This document shows, one piece after another, positions 52,276 through 61,266 of a DNA stretch of 64,000 nt. The first letter of the stretch is position 1; every line of letters starts with the position of its first letter. This DNA comes from Neisseria sicca (GTDB lineage Bacteria; Pseudomonadota; Gammaproteobacteria; Burkholderiales; Neisseriaceae), in NCBI RefSeq assembly GCF_003044565.1, contig NZ_POXG01000009.1, positions 48,864 through 112,863 on the forward strand, written 5' to 3'. Under the pieces are notes generated by a model that was not told the DNA's origin, made no database searches, and saw only the letters and a program-made list of their open reading frames with translations. A program made the translations under genes and the position numbers.

Positions 52276-52537
52276 ACTCAACTCCATGAGAATTATGGTT
52301 AATATCCCGCACACCATTGTGCGAAACACGAGATTCTATTGCTATTTGCCTGTTTTGTCAAAGTTTATTTCGTTTGTAGGGGTAAGGTCGTCTGAAAGAT
52401 GTGCCAAACGGGCTTTGCTGCTATAATCGCGCGCTGGATTGCCGATATTTTTATGCGGCAATATTATTTCCACCTTATACCCAACCCATTATATTTATAC
52501 GGCAAGCCTGCTTCATTTTGCTGACTGAGAATGTGTT

Positions 52538-53512
52538 ATGCTCGAAAACCTGCCTTATTTCCAACGCCATCTGCCTGAAGACCTTTCACGGGTCAATGAG
52601 GTGATCAACCAAGCGGTTCAGTCTGATGTCGCGCTGATTTCGCAAATCGGTACTTATATTATCAGTGCCGGCGGTAAGCGTCTGCGTCCGATTATGACGA
52701 TTTTGGCAGGTAAATCGGTCGGCTATGACGGAGATAAGCTGTATGCTTTGGCGGCGATGGTGGAATTTATCCACACTTCGACCCTGTTGCACGACGATGT
52801 GGTTGATGAAAGCGATTTGCGCCGCGGACGCGAAACGGCGAATAATCTGTTCGGCAACGCGGCGGCGGTGTTGGTCGGCGACTTTTTATATACGCGCGCT
52901 TTCCAGTTGATGGTTGATTCCGGCAGTATGCGCATTTTGGAAGTCATGGCGGATGCAACCAATATTATTGCCGAAGGCGAGGTCATGCAGCTGATGAACA
53001 TCGGCAATACCGATATTACCGAAGCGCAATATGTTCAAGTGATTCAATATAAAACAGCCAAATTGTTTGAAGCGGCAGCACAGGTCGGCGCGATTTTGGG
53101 TAATGCCTCTCCTGAGCATGAGCAGGCGCTGAAAGATTACGGCATGTATGTCGGTACGGCGTTCCAAATTATTGATGATGTTTTGGATTATTCGGGTGAA
53201 ACTGAAGAAATCGGTAAAAACGTCGGCGATGATTTGGCGGAAGGCAAACCGACTTTGCCGCTGATTTATCTGATGCGCAACGGGGCGAAACAAGTGGCGG
53301 ACGATGTGCGCCACGCTTTGGAAAATGCGGACCGCAGCAGTTTCCAAAAAATCCATGATTATGTCGTCCATTCCGATGCGCTGACTTATTCGATTTCCGA
53401 AGCACGTAAAGCAGTTGAGCAAGCAGTGGCTTCTTTGGCTGTGCTACCTGACAGCGAAGTCAAGCAGGCGATGGTTCAGTTGGCTGAGGAATCATTGGCA
53501 CGGGTTTCTTAA
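52538..53512 (+). CDS. ispB: Octaprenyl diphosphate synthase
   Basis: A 324-residue polyprenyl synthase that makes the side chain of ubiquinone. First aspartate-rich motif [11 protein letters not shown] (about residues 84-94), [11 protein letters not shown], and second motif [12 protein letters not shown] (about 208-219), with [14 protein letters not shown] after it. It matches the family length. The upstream region has one uptake sequence near 52386. The ubiquinone ring gene ubiM lies 1.4 kb away on the other strand. The DUF441 gene follows after 5 bases. Confidence 0.94.
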   Translation: MLENLPYFQRHLPEDLSRVNEVINQAVQSDVALISQIGTYIISAGGKRLRPIMTILAGKSVGYDGDKLYALAAMVEFIHTSTLLHDDVVDESDLRRGRETANNLFGNAAAVLVGDFLYTRAFQLMVDSGSMRILEVMADATNIIAEGEVMQLMNIGNTDITEAQYVQVIQYKTAKLFEAAAQVGAILGNASPEHEQALKDYGMYVGTAFQIIDDVLDYSGETEEIGKNVGDDLAEGKPTLPLIYLMRNGAKQVADDVRHALENADRSSFQKIHDYVVHSDALTYSISEARKAVEQAVASLAVLPDSEVKQAMVQLAEESLARVS

Positions 53513-53517
53513 ATCCG

Positions 53518-53964
53518 ATGAATTTCAACTTCGTCCCGATGTTTCTGGTGACGCTGATTTTTCTCGGTGTCGTCAGTAACAACAACTCGATTACGATTTC
53601 AGCAGCAATTTTGCTGTTAATGCAGCAGACTGCTTTGTCGCAATATATTCCTTTCATGGAAAAACACGGCTTGCATTTTGGGATTATTTTGCTGACAATC
53701 GGGGTCTTAAGCCCGCTGGTTTCAGGCAAGGTTCAAATTCCGCCGCTTTCGGAGTTTGTCAATTTTAAAATGATTGCCGCCGTATTAATCGGCATCCTTG
53801 TCGCCTGGCTGGCAGGACGCGGCGTACCGCTGATGAGCGAACAGCCTGTTTTGGTAACAGGTCTTTTGATCGGTACGGTTATCGGTGTGGCGTTTATAGG
53901 CGGCATTCCGGTCGGCCCGCTGATTGCCGCAGGATTATTATCATTTATAGCAGGAAAAGTTTAA
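53518..53964 (+). CDS. DUF441/UPF0756 membrane protein
   Basis: A 148-residue protein with four to five hydrophobic segments of the YeaL/UPF0756 family: [60 protein letters not shown] and [20 protein letters not shown]. Function unknown. It begins 5 bases after the ispB stop, so is cotranscribed with it, and its stop codon is 4 bases before the tRNA-Arg gene. Confidence 0.88.
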   Translation: MNFNFVPMFLVTLIFLGVVSNNNSITISAAILLLMQQTALSQYIPFMEKHGLHFGIILLTIGVLSPLVSGKVQIPPLSEFVNFKMIAAVLIGILVAWLAGRGVPLMSEQPVLVTGLLIGTVIGVAFIGGIPVGPLIAAGLLSFIAGKV

Positions 53965-53968
53965 CACG

Positions 53969-54043
53969 CTCGCCATAGTTCAACGGATAGAACGTATGCC
54001 TCCTAAGCGTAAAATACAGGTTCGATTCCTGTTGGCGAGGCCA
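53969..54043 (+). tRNA. tRNA-Arg (anticodon CCT)
   Basis: The gene folds into a complete cloverleaf: acceptor stem CTCGCCA/TGGCGAG, D arm GTTC...GAAC, anticodon stem TATGC/GCGTA around CTCCTAA with anticodon CCT, T arm ACAGG TTCGATT CCTGT, discriminator G and an encoded CCA. It reads AGG codons. It starts 4 bases after the DUF441 stop and is followed by a long terminator. Confidence 0.96.
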
Positions 54044-54044
54044 G

Positions 54045-54094
54045 AAAATACAAAGAGGTCGTCTGAAATTTTCAGACGACCTCTTTGTATTTTC
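54045..54094 (+). terminator. Terminator of the ispB-DUF441-tRNA unit
   Basis: Uptake-sequence arms are extended by AAAATACAAAG and CTTTGTATTTT into a stem of about 23 bp, stronger than the other uptake hairpins and symmetric for both strands. Confidence 0.85.
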
Positions 54095-54131
54095 TATGAA
54101 CGGGAATCGTAAATCGTTCTGTCGGACTGCA

Positions 54132-54815
54132 TCAAGATTCTTGTACCGGCAGCATCTGTTTTTGAGGATGTTGGGAGTGCAGTGTCGTCAGCTTCTTCGT
54201 CAAGATATTCAAAATCACGCCGTAGGCTGGCAGGAAGAAGAGGGTGCAGATGGTGAGTTTGAACAGATAATCGACAAAAGCGATGCTCTGCCAGTTTGCC
54301 GCCATAAATTCATCGCTGCTTGCGTAGAAGGCAATGGCGAAAAATACCAGCGTATCCAAAGCGTTGCCGATGACGGTTGATGCGGTCGGGGCAATCCACC
54401 ACGCTTTCAGACGACGTAATTTGTTGAACACAAAAATATCAAGAATTTGTCCGAGTGCGTAAGCGGCAAAGCTGGCCAAAGCGATACGTCCGACAAAGGT
54501 GTTGAATTCGGATAGTGCGCGCAAGCCTGTCCAACTGCCGTTGTGGAACAAAACGGAAAAGATGTAGGAAAGCAAAAGGGCGGGGAACATGACCCAAAAG
54601 ATAATCCGCCGTGCCAAGTGCGAACCGAAAATGCGGACGGTCAGGTCGGTGGCAAGAAAGATGAAGGGAAAGGAAAACGCGCCCCAAGTGGTGTGGATGC
54701 CGAAAATTTGGAAGGGGAACTGCACCAGATAGTTGCTGGCGGCGATGATGAGGATGTGGAAAAGCACCAGCCAGAAGAGTGCCTTCTGTTGTTGCGCTGT
54801 TGTAAATTCGTACAT
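54132..54815 (-). CDS. yhhQ: Queuosine precursor transporter YhhQ
   Basis: A 227-residue inner-membrane protein of the VUT/YhhQ family that imports preQ0/preQ1. About six hydrophobic segments; family marks are FSFPFIFLATDLTVRIFGSH, the LGQILDIFVFNKLR segment and WWIAPTASTVIGNALDTLVF. It follows queF on the same strand after 75 bases that hold an uptake-sequence pair, so both could be under the queF-leader riboswitch. Confidence 0.93.
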   Translation of the reverse strand: MYEFTTAQQQKALFWLVLFHILIIAASNYLVQFPFQIFGIHTTWGAFSFPFIFLATDLTVRIFGSHLARRIIFWVMFPALLLSYIFSVLFHNGSWTGLRALSEFNTFVGRIALASFAAYALGQILDIFVFNKLRRLKAWWIAPTASTVIGNALDTLVFFAIAFYASSDEFMAANWQSIAFVDYLFKLTICTLFFLPAYGVILNILTKKLTTLHSQHPQKQMLPVQES

Positions 54816-54890
54816 GTAAATCTTTCGGAAAGGCTTTCAGACGACCTTCTTGTGAAAGAGGTCGTCTGAAAATGCGTAAAAGGGGATGGA

Positions 54891-55364
54891 TTATTGGCTG
54901 TCGTGTTCAAACAGGCGTTTGCGTGCCAATGCTTCGAACTCGGTACCTGCTTTGCCGTAATTGGCAAAGGGATGAATGGCGATGCCGCCGCGCGGTGTGA
55001 ATTCGCCGAAAACTTCGATGTATTTCGGATCCATCAGTGCGATCAGGTCTTTCATGATGATGTTGACACAGTCTTCATGAAAATCGCCGTGGTTGCGGAA
55101 GCTAAAGAGGTAGAGTTTCAGGGACTTGCTTTCCACCATTTTGATATGCGGGATGTAGCGGATGTAGATGGTAGCGAAGTCAGGCTGCCCGGTCATGGGG
55201 CAGAGGCTGGTGAATTCGGGGCAGACGAATTTGACGAAATAGTCGTTGTCAGGGTGTTTGTTGTCGAATGCTTCGAGAATTTCGGGAGCGTAGCCGGTCG
55301 GATATTGGGTTTTTTGATTGCCCAAAAGAGAGATGCCTTGTAGCTCTTCGGTATTGCGGGACAT
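54891..55364 (-). CDS. queF: NADPH-dependent 7-cyano-7-deazaguanine reductase
   Basis: A 157-residue unimodular QueF that reduces preQ0 to preQ1 in queuosine synthesis. The active-site Cys lies in [21 protein letters not shown], with the family [20 protein letters not shown] block (NADPH and substrate contacts) after it. Length fits the short (YkvM-type) form. ATG 55364 is 7 bases after the end of the riboswitch, whose tail contains the ribosome-binding AAGGA. Confidence 0.95.
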   Translation of the reverse strand: MSRNTEELQGISLLGNQKTQYPTGYAPEILEAFDNKHPDNDYFVKFVCPEFTSLCPMTGQPDFATIYIRYIPHIKMVESKSLKLYLFSFRNHGDFHEDCVNIIMKDLIALMDPKYIEVFGEFTPRGGIAIHPFANYGKAGTEFEALARKRLFEHDSQ

Positions 55365-55370
55365 GAGGGT

Positions 55371-55408
55371 TTCCTTAGTTTTTTAATGTGGGAGGTTTTC
55401 GAACCACG
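55371..55408 (-). promoter_or_regulatory. PreQ1-I riboswitch before queF
   Basis: On the minus strand the leader reads GUGGUUCGAAAACCUCCCAC then AUUAAAAAACUAAGGAAA. It matches the preQ1-I pattern: P1 stem GUGG/CCAC, GUUC loop, CCUCCC, and the A-rich tail with CUAA that docks into the stem. The tail overlaps the ribosome-binding AAGGA, so preQ1 binding would block queF translation. Confidence 0.88.
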
Positions 55409-56015
55409 AAGCGCGGATTGTAATATAAGGGGAACTATGTGTGTGATTTTTTTGATGATTATTTTGTGTGTGAAAGCTGGGTTGGAAATGCAGAAAGAAA
55501 CGGAAGGGATTGGAGAGGATATCTTTGACGCGGCGTAATGCCTTTGCAAGGCTATGCGGAGAGAATTTAAATTAATTTTTAAATTTATGATTTTTATAGT
55601 TAATTTTTTTGCGTTAATCGTAAAAGTCAAAATTTTTTTGAAGTGTTTTCAGTAGTATCTCAAAAGTCATGTTTTGAGTTGTAGAACTAAGGAGAAGCGC
55701 CATCTCTCTAATAAATTATGGTGTTTTCAATATAAACAATAAATTAAGTTGTCGGTAACCACAAATCTATCCTTTCAGAATGCTGATTTTGTAGAGTAAG
55801 AATTCGGAATTACATACAAATTAGATGACTTATGCATAAAAAACGCCACTTGTTATCTTCTTGAACCGATTGTCAGATTTTCATTCGGAAAATAATCAGT
55901 TGAATTAGTATAGCGGCATTGAATAAGTATTTGGTATTTTGAAGCAAATGAGATTGTCATTTTATTCTGATTTGCAGCATAAACAGCCAATAAATTTAAG
56001 AAGAGGATATTTATA
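55409..56015. other. Gene-free stretch between queF and the MarR gene
   Basis: About 600 AT-rich bases holding the queF promoter on one side and the MarR-efflux promoter on the other. No uptake sequence and no convincing gene. A likely place for MarR operators; no clear palindrome was singled out. Confidence 0.5.
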
Positions 56016-56510
56016 ATGAGTTTTTCACAAACCGACTTGGTCAACGCGCTGCGCCAACTTTCCGACCGTTTGCCTGAATTTTCAGAACAACAGGTAAGAA
56101 CAGGACGTCTGTTACGGGTAACAACCGAGCGTTTAAGCAGTCATCTCAATGAGAATTTGAAAACTTTCGGTATCAATGAAAATTTGTGGTTTGCTTTGAT
56201 GGCAGTTTATGTCAGCCCTAAAAGCGAAATCCTTCCTTCGCGTTTGAGCGACTTGATGGATTTGACGCGTACCAGCGCAACCCGTCTTTCCGATGAGATG
56301 GTAGAACGGGGATGGGTAGGTCGTCATATCAATCAGCAAGACCGCCGCCAGATTGTGTTAAAATTGACACAGGAAGGTGAGTCTTTTATCCAACAAGTAT
56401 GGCCGCAGATTTCCAGTAAGAGCGGGGAAGCTTGGGAAGATTTTACCAATGAGGATTATACCCAGTTGCAAAATCTGTTAGGCAAGCTGTTGAACCGTTT
56501 GGACAGCTGA
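56016..56510 (+). CDS. MarR-family repressor of the adjacent efflux operon (EmrR/MprA-like)
   Basis: A 164-residue winged-helix regulator, longer than the NadR at 24.4 kb because of an N-terminal helix (LVNALRQLSDRLPEFSEQQV). The recognition-helix region is SRLSDLMDLTRTSATRLSDEM and the wing RHINQQDRRQIVLKLT. It is divergent in sequence from NadR, so this strain has two MarR regulators that could bear on efflux. It sits 52 bases before the outer-membrane factor gene, as emrR before emrAB in E. coli, and probably controls it. AGAGG lies before the start. Confidence 0.85.
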   Translation: MSFSQTDLVNALRQLSDRLPEFSEQQVRTGRLLRVTTERLSSHLNENLKTFGINENLWFALMAVYVSPKSEILPSRLSDLMDLTRTSATRLSDEMVERGWVGRHINQQDRRQIVLKLTQEGESFIQQVWPQISSKSGEAWEDFTNEDYTQLQNLLGKLLNRLDS

Positions 56511-56562
56511 TCTGATGCAGTAAGAATTGTGGCAGGGATAAAAGTAAAAAACGGAGTCTGCC

Positions 56563-57963
56563 ATGAAATCAAATATTGCCAAACGGGGCATCTGCATTAT
56601 TGCAGTATCTGTACTTGCAGCTTGTGCGCAGTTTGGTAAACAAGCACCGTTGGAAGAACCGACGGTGTATTCTTTGCCCGATGGTAAATCGGCATCCCTC
56701 ATTCAAGACGGATGGTGGTTGCAATTAAAAGATAACAAACTGAATCAATTGATTGCACAAGCTATCCAAACATCAACAGATTTGCGTATTGCCAAGGCGC
56801 GTTTCGAGCAAGCACAAGCGCAGCTGGGAATAACCGAAGCCGCCGGCAAAACGCAAATCGGTATGTCTGCAAGCGGGTTTGGGATGTATGTTGCACCCAA
56901 GCCCGCATCCTCCCGTATTGATACCGACCATACATTATTATTGGCAAACGCTGCAGTGCAGGGAAGCTGGACATTCGATTTTTGGGGAAAAAACCGTGAG
57001 CAGATTGCAGCGGTTTTGGGGCGTCGTCAGGCAATTTTGTATGAAGCACATCAGGCACGGATTGAGTTGGCGAATGCGGTGGCCAAGCAATATTTTATTT
57101 GGCAGGCTTTGAGTGAGCGGCAAGCTCTCGTACAAGAGCGTATCAATCTGTCAGAGAAAATGCAGCAATTGGTCTCACGCAGAATCCATGCAAACCTGAT
57201 GCCTGCGCAATCATTGTATCCCATTGAGTTGGCGCATCAGCAACTTCAGTTGGAAAAAACGTCATTGGAACAACAGATTGCCAAAGTCCGACATGCTTTG
57301 GCGGTATTAAGCGGTAACGTGCCGGGAGCGCTTTCCGGACAAGAACCCAGTCGAATGGGTGTGGTTCCTGTTGTACCTGTGAATAAAATCCATGCTGATT
57401 TGTTAGCAGCTCGACCGGATATAGCGGCACAAAAATCATTATTGGAATCTAAGCTGCATACGATTAAATCTACTGAGGCAGAGTTTTATCCCAATATTGA
57501 GTTAAAAGCCTTGGCAGGTCTTGGACATATTGATGCGTTCAATGTGGTCAGAGGTAAAACATCAGGTATGCTGGGTATTGTTCCGGCTATCAATCTTCCT
57601 ATTTTCACTTCTGGTGCATTGCAGTCAAAATTGGCAGGTAAACGCGCAGAATATAATGAGCAGGTGGCCGTGTACGATCAAACGGTTTTAAATGCGATGC
57701 GTTCTGCTGCGGATGCTGTTGTAGATTACCAAAGCCTACAAAGTAAACAGTCTACTTGGGATAAAATGCTGAAAATATCCGAGAAGTCGGTTAAAAATGC
57801 TCAGGGTAGAGTGAGGGCAGGATTGGATAACGGTCTTAACGCATTGCAAAAACAAGATGATATGTTGCAGGTAAAAATGCAATTGGTGCAGTATCAATCT
57901 GAATGGTTGATTGCGTGGAGTAATCTGAATGCCCAGTTGGGCGGTGGGTTTAAAACGCAATAG
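56563..57963 (+). CDS. Outer-membrane factor lipoprotein of the efflux system (NodT/OprM family)
   Basis: A 466-residue TolC-like outer-membrane channel. It has a lipoprotein signal (MKSNIAKRGICIIAVSVLAAC, lipobox LAAC at residues 18-21) and two copies of the OEP domain: the first with LIAQAIQTSTDLRIAKARFE, the second with ARPDIAAQKSLLESKLHTIK. Long coiled-coil helices end in NGLNALQKQDDMLQVK. Gonococcal FarAB uses MtrE as outer channel; here a dedicated channel gene lies in the operon. GGAGT precedes the start. Confidence 0.9.
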   Translation: MKSNIAKRGICIIAVSVLAACAQFGKQAPLEEPTVYSLPDGKSASLIQDGWWLQLKDNKLNQLIAQAIQTSTDLRIAKARFEQAQAQLGITEAAGKTQIGMSASGFGMYVAPKPASSRIDTDHTLLLANAAVQGSWTFDFWGKNREQIAAVLGRRQAILYEAHQARIELANAVAKQYFIWQALSERQALVQERINLSEKMQQLVSRRIHANLMPAQSLYPIELAHQQLQLEKTSLEQQIAKVRHALAVLSGNVPGALSGQEPSRMGVVPVVPVNKIHADLLAARPDIAAQKSLLESKLHTIKSTEAEFYPNIELKALAGLGHIDAFNVVRGKTSGMLGIVPAINLPIFTSGALQSKLAGKRAEYNEQVAVYDQTVLNAMRSAADAVVDYQSLQSKQSTWDKMLKISEKSVKNAQGRVRAGLDNGLNALQKQDDMLQVKMQLVQYQSEWLIAWSNLNAQLGGGFKTQ

Positions 57964-58312
57964 GAGGCTTTTCAGACGACCTCTTTCCTTTTAATTAAGT
58001 CAGTTGGCGATATTTTGAATATGCATTTAATGTTTAAATGTATGTGTTCAGAATATCGCCAATTGCTTTTTGATTGTCAGGAATCGGTATTGCTTGGATG
58101 GCTTTGAAATGATTGCTTGCGCCTAATGGTAAAAGGGGATATCCAAATGGTTTTTAAATATGATTGTTACTTGATTGAGTAACGATGCGGCTATAAAATG
58201 CACCTCTGCATGTATTTTTCAGTATTGTCTATTCTATTAAAATCAAAGAGATATTAATGGGGTGGGGTAAATAAGGAAAATAGTCTGTAATTACTCGGGT
58301 TAAAATGAAATC
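57964..58312. other. Spacer with a large hairpin between the channel gene and the adaptor gene
   Basis: About 350 bases, no gene. It holds a lone inverted uptake sequence (about 57971-57982), the 66-base hairpin at 58001-58066, then AT-rich DNA. A separate promoter for the adaptor gene could lie here. Confidence 0.6.
58001..58066. repeat. Long imperfect palindrome (66 bases) not related to the uptake sequence
   Basis: CAGTTGGCGATATTTTGAAT and the complementary TTCAGAATATCGCCAATTG arms, continued by CATTTAA/TTTAAATG near the centre, give a stem of about 28 bp with few mismatches. It could be an attenuator or the remnant of a small inverted-repeat element. Confidence 0.6.
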
Positions 58313-59503
58313 ATGGATGCGAATCTCGAAAATAATGAACAATTACGCAATTTAGGGACAAAAAGTTCAAGGGTGGGGCGTAAGCGCGGACGTAATTTGG
58401 CAGTTATCACACTGCTTTTTATTTTGATTGCAGTCGGTGTGGCTCTTGCGTATTTCTTATTTTGGCAATACGAGGAAGAGACTGAAGATGCTTATGTTGC
58501 GGGCCATCTGGTGCAAATTACCCCTCAAGTCACCGGTACGGTAAGAAAGGTGATGTATGACGATACTGATGTGGTCAAAAAAGGGGATGTCTTAGTTGCG
58601 TTAGATGACAGCGATTTTCAGCTGGCTTACGAGCGTGCTCAAAATGAATTGATTCAGGCAATTCGTCAGAATAAACAACAAACTGCGGTTAACTCGAAAG
58701 CAAAAGCGCAAGTTCTGTTGCGAAAAGCCGAATTGGCAAAGGCTCAGGCAGATTTGCGTCGACGTGAAGCTTTATCGGGAACAGACGCGATTTCAGGTGA
58801 GGAGTTGAGTCATGCCCGCGCTGCTGTGGTTCAAGCTCAAGCGGCTTTGAAGGCAGTGGAAGCGGAAGAGACTTCTGCACAAGCAATTTTAGGTAATAAT
58901 ATCCCTCTGCGTCAACAACCTGCGGTGCAAACAGCCATCAGCCATATTAAAGATGCATGGTTGAATCTGCAACGCACCCAAATTCGCGCCCCGATGAATG
59001 GACAGATTGCCAAACGGAATGTTCAAGTAGGGCAGCGTATCGCTCAAGGTTCACCAATGATGGCTGTGGTTCCTTTGAGTAATCTTTGGGTTGATGCTAA
59101 CTTTAAAGAATCGCAACTGCGTCAAATGAAAATTGGTCAACCTGTTGAAATGACTGCTGATTTATATGGAAATAAAGTGGTCTATCATGGCAGGGTGATG
59201 GGTTTGTCTGCGGGTACGGGCAGTGCATTCTCCCTTTTACCACCTCAAAATGCGACGGGGAACTGGATTAAGGTTGTACAACGTGTTCCGGTCCGCATCA
59301 GTTTGGATGCGAAAGAGTTGCAGGTAAATCCGCTGCGTGTCGGTTTATCTATGAAAGTAAAGGTTGATATTTCAGGTGCCGGTTCAGGAAAAAATATGAC
59401 GGCGGTTGCTGATAAAAATGTAGAATCACCGGAAACCGAAAGTGTGGATTGGGCTGCTGCCGATGCGTTGATCGATAAGATTTTTGAGAAATACGCTAAG
59501 TAA
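58313..59503 (+). CDS. Efflux adaptor protein, EmrA/FarA (HlyD family)
   Basis: A 396-residue periplasmic adaptor with one N-terminal membrane helix (LAVITLLFILIAVGVALAYF, about residues 25-45). The lipoyl halves are EDAYVAGHLVQITPQVTGTV and AVVPLSNLWVDANFKESQLR; the coiled-coil hairpin lies between (about residues 95-210, with repeated QAQAALKAVEAEE). This links the inner-membrane pump to the outer channel. FarA of gonococcus and EmrA of E. coli are the closest known relatives by motif. The operon is MarR, channel, adaptor, pump. Confidence 0.9.
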   Translation: MDANLENNEQLRNLGTKSSRVGRKRGRNLAVITLLFILIAVGVALAYFLFWQYEEETEDAYVAGHLVQITPQVTGTVRKVMYDDTDVVKKGDVLVALDDSDFQLAYERAQNELIQAIRQNKQQTAVNSKAKAQVLLRKAELAKAQADLRRREALSGTDAISGEELSHARAAVVQAQAALKAVEAEETSAQAILGNNIPLRQQPAVQTAISHIKDAWLNLQRTQIRAPMNGQIAKRNVQVGQRIAQGSPMMAVVPLSNLWVDANFKESQLRQMKIGQPVEMTADLYGNKVVYHGRVMGLSAGTGSAFSLLPPQNATGNWIKVVQRVPVRISLDAKELQVNPLRVGLSMKVKVDISGAGSGKNMTAVADKNVESPETESVDWAAADALIDKIFEKYAK

Positions 59504-59725
59504 AAAATGTTTTCAGACGACCTTTCATGTGTTGAATTGCTGAATGTGGTTCTTTGATGGCGAATAGATATCAAAGTACATGAGGAAGCAAATTTGTGAC
59601 GGATTATACAAGGCAGCACTTTGGTTATGATGATATGAATGTTCATCAAAGAGGTCGTCTGAAAAGGGATGTGTATCTAAGCGCAATCACTGTGCAATAT
59701 ATTGAATGAATAATAGCGAAGAAAT

Positions 59726-61252
59726 ATGAATTATCCGCCATTGCAGGGTGTTAGGCTGGTGCTGGTTACGTTGGCACTCAGCCTTGCCGTTTTTATGGAA
59801 GTCTTGGATACCACGATTGCCAACGTTGCAGTACCGGTAATTGCCGGGGACTTGGGGGCGGCGACTACTCAGGGTACTTGGGTTATTACGTCATTTGCCG
59901 TGGCGAATGCGATTTCAGTGCCGCTAACCGGATTTATGGCAAAACGGTTTGGCGAAGTAAAACTGTTTATCGCCTCCGTAGTGGGATTTGTTTTGCTGTC
60001 GTGGTTGTGCGGCATTGCACCCAATCTTCAGGCTTTGGTGATCTTCAGGGTGTTACAAGGCTTTGTAGCCGGACCGTTGATTCCGCTGTCGCAAAGTTTG
60101 TTAATGGCATCGTATCCTCCTGAAAAACGGACATTGGCTTTGGCATTGTGGGCAATGACCGTTGTCGTCGCGCCCGTTTTAGGTCCTATTTTCGGCGGTT
60201 GGATTTCGGATAATTGGCATTGGGGTTGGATTTTCTTCATCAACATCCCTATCGGTATTATTTCTGCACTTATTGTGTGGCAGCAATTGAGGGATAGGGA
60301 AACGGAAGTGGTGAAGACGCCGATAGATTACATTGGTTTAGTATTGATGGTGGTTGGTGTTGGTGCGCTGCAAATGATGCTGGACAGAGGCAAAGAGTTG
60401 GACTGGTTTGCCTCTGGAGAGATTATCGTTTTAGGTATAGTGGCATTGGTATGTCTGACATATTTTGTGGTTTGGGAACTGGGCGAGAAATACCCCATTG
60501 TCGATTTTTCTTTGTTTAGCAACAGAAATTTTACGATAGGCGTACTGGCGACCTCATTGGGCTTTATGGTTTATATGGGTACGCTCACGCTGTTGCCGCT
60601 AGTGTTGCAGTCTAATCTTGGTTATACGGCAACATGGGCGGGCTTGGCGGCTGCACCTGTGGGCTTTCTTCCTATCTTGTTGTCCCCGATCATAGGTAGA
60701 TTCGGCAACCGTATTGACATGCGTCTTCTTGTTACCGCAAGTTTCTTGATGTTTGCTTTTACTTTCTATTGGCGCACTGATTTTTATGCCGGAATGAATA
60801 TGAGCAATGTTGTTTGGCCCCAATTCTGGCAAGGCTTGGGTGTGTCCATGTTTTTCCTTCCGTTGACCAGCATTACATTGTCCCATATTAAATCTGATCA
60901 AATTGCATCAGCAAGTAGCCTGTCTAATTTCTTGCGCGTCTTCATGGGTGGGGTGGGCGTATCCATAGTCAGTACCATGTGGGAACGGAGAGAAGCTTTG
61001 CATCATACGCAGCTGAGTGAACAGATTAATCCATATTCGAGTTTGACTGTTCAAACAGTTCATGAAATGACGAATCGGGGGCTGAGTGAACAGCAGGTTT
61101 TGAAAAATATTTCCGATGTCATTACGCAGCAAGGCTTCATCATGGGGTCAAATGAGATTTTCCTGGCTGGCAGTATCTTGTTCATCGCCATGATTTCCAT
61201 AATTTGGTTTGCCAAGCCGCCATTCAATGGAGGCTCATCAGCAGGGCATTGA
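59726..61252 (+). CDS. Efflux pump, EmrB/FarB (DHA2 family, 14 segments)
   Basis: A 508-residue major facilitator drug:H+ antiporter with about 14 membrane segments. Family marks are the motif C-like TWVITSFAVANAISVPLTGF, LDTTIANVAVPVIAGDLG near the start, RVLQGFVAGPLIPLSQSLLM, and GPIFGGWISDNWHWGWIFFI. FarB exports long-chain fatty acids in gonococcus and EmrB exports uncouplers and hydrophobic drugs, so the substrate here is not settled. It follows the adaptor after 222 bases with two uptake sequences. Its downstream hairpin was split by the insertion sequence at 61267. Confidence 0.92.
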   Translation: MNYPPLQGVRLVLVTLALSLAVFMEVLDTTIANVAVPVIAGDLGAATTQGTWVITSFAVANAISVPLTGFMAKRFGEVKLFIASVVGFVLLSWLCGIAPNLQALVIFRVLQGFVAGPLIPLSQSLLMASYPPEKRTLALALWAMTVVVAPVLGPIFGGWISDNWHWGWIFFINIPIGIISALIVWQQLRDRETEVVKTPIDYIGLVLMVVGVGALQMMLDRGKELDWFASGEIIVLGIVALVCLTYFVVWELGEKYPIVDFSLFSNRNFTIGVLATSLGFMVYMGTLTLLPLVLQSNLGYTATWAGLAAAPVGFLPILLSPIIGRFGNRIDMRLLVTASFLMFAFTFYWRTDFYAGMNMSNVVWPQFWQGLGVSMFFLPLTSITLSHIKSDQIASASSLSNFLRVFMGGVGVSIVSTMWERREALHHTQLSEQINPYSSLTVQTVHEMTNRGLSEQQVLKNISDVITQQGFIMGSNEIFLAGSILFIAMISIIWFAKPPFNGGSSAGH

Positions 61253-61266
61253 ATATCAAAAAGGTC

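Noticed and set aside
53490..53506. TGGCAC in the end of ispB as a second sigma-54 promoter
   Set aside because: No GC at the required 10-base spacing, and it lies inside a coding region.
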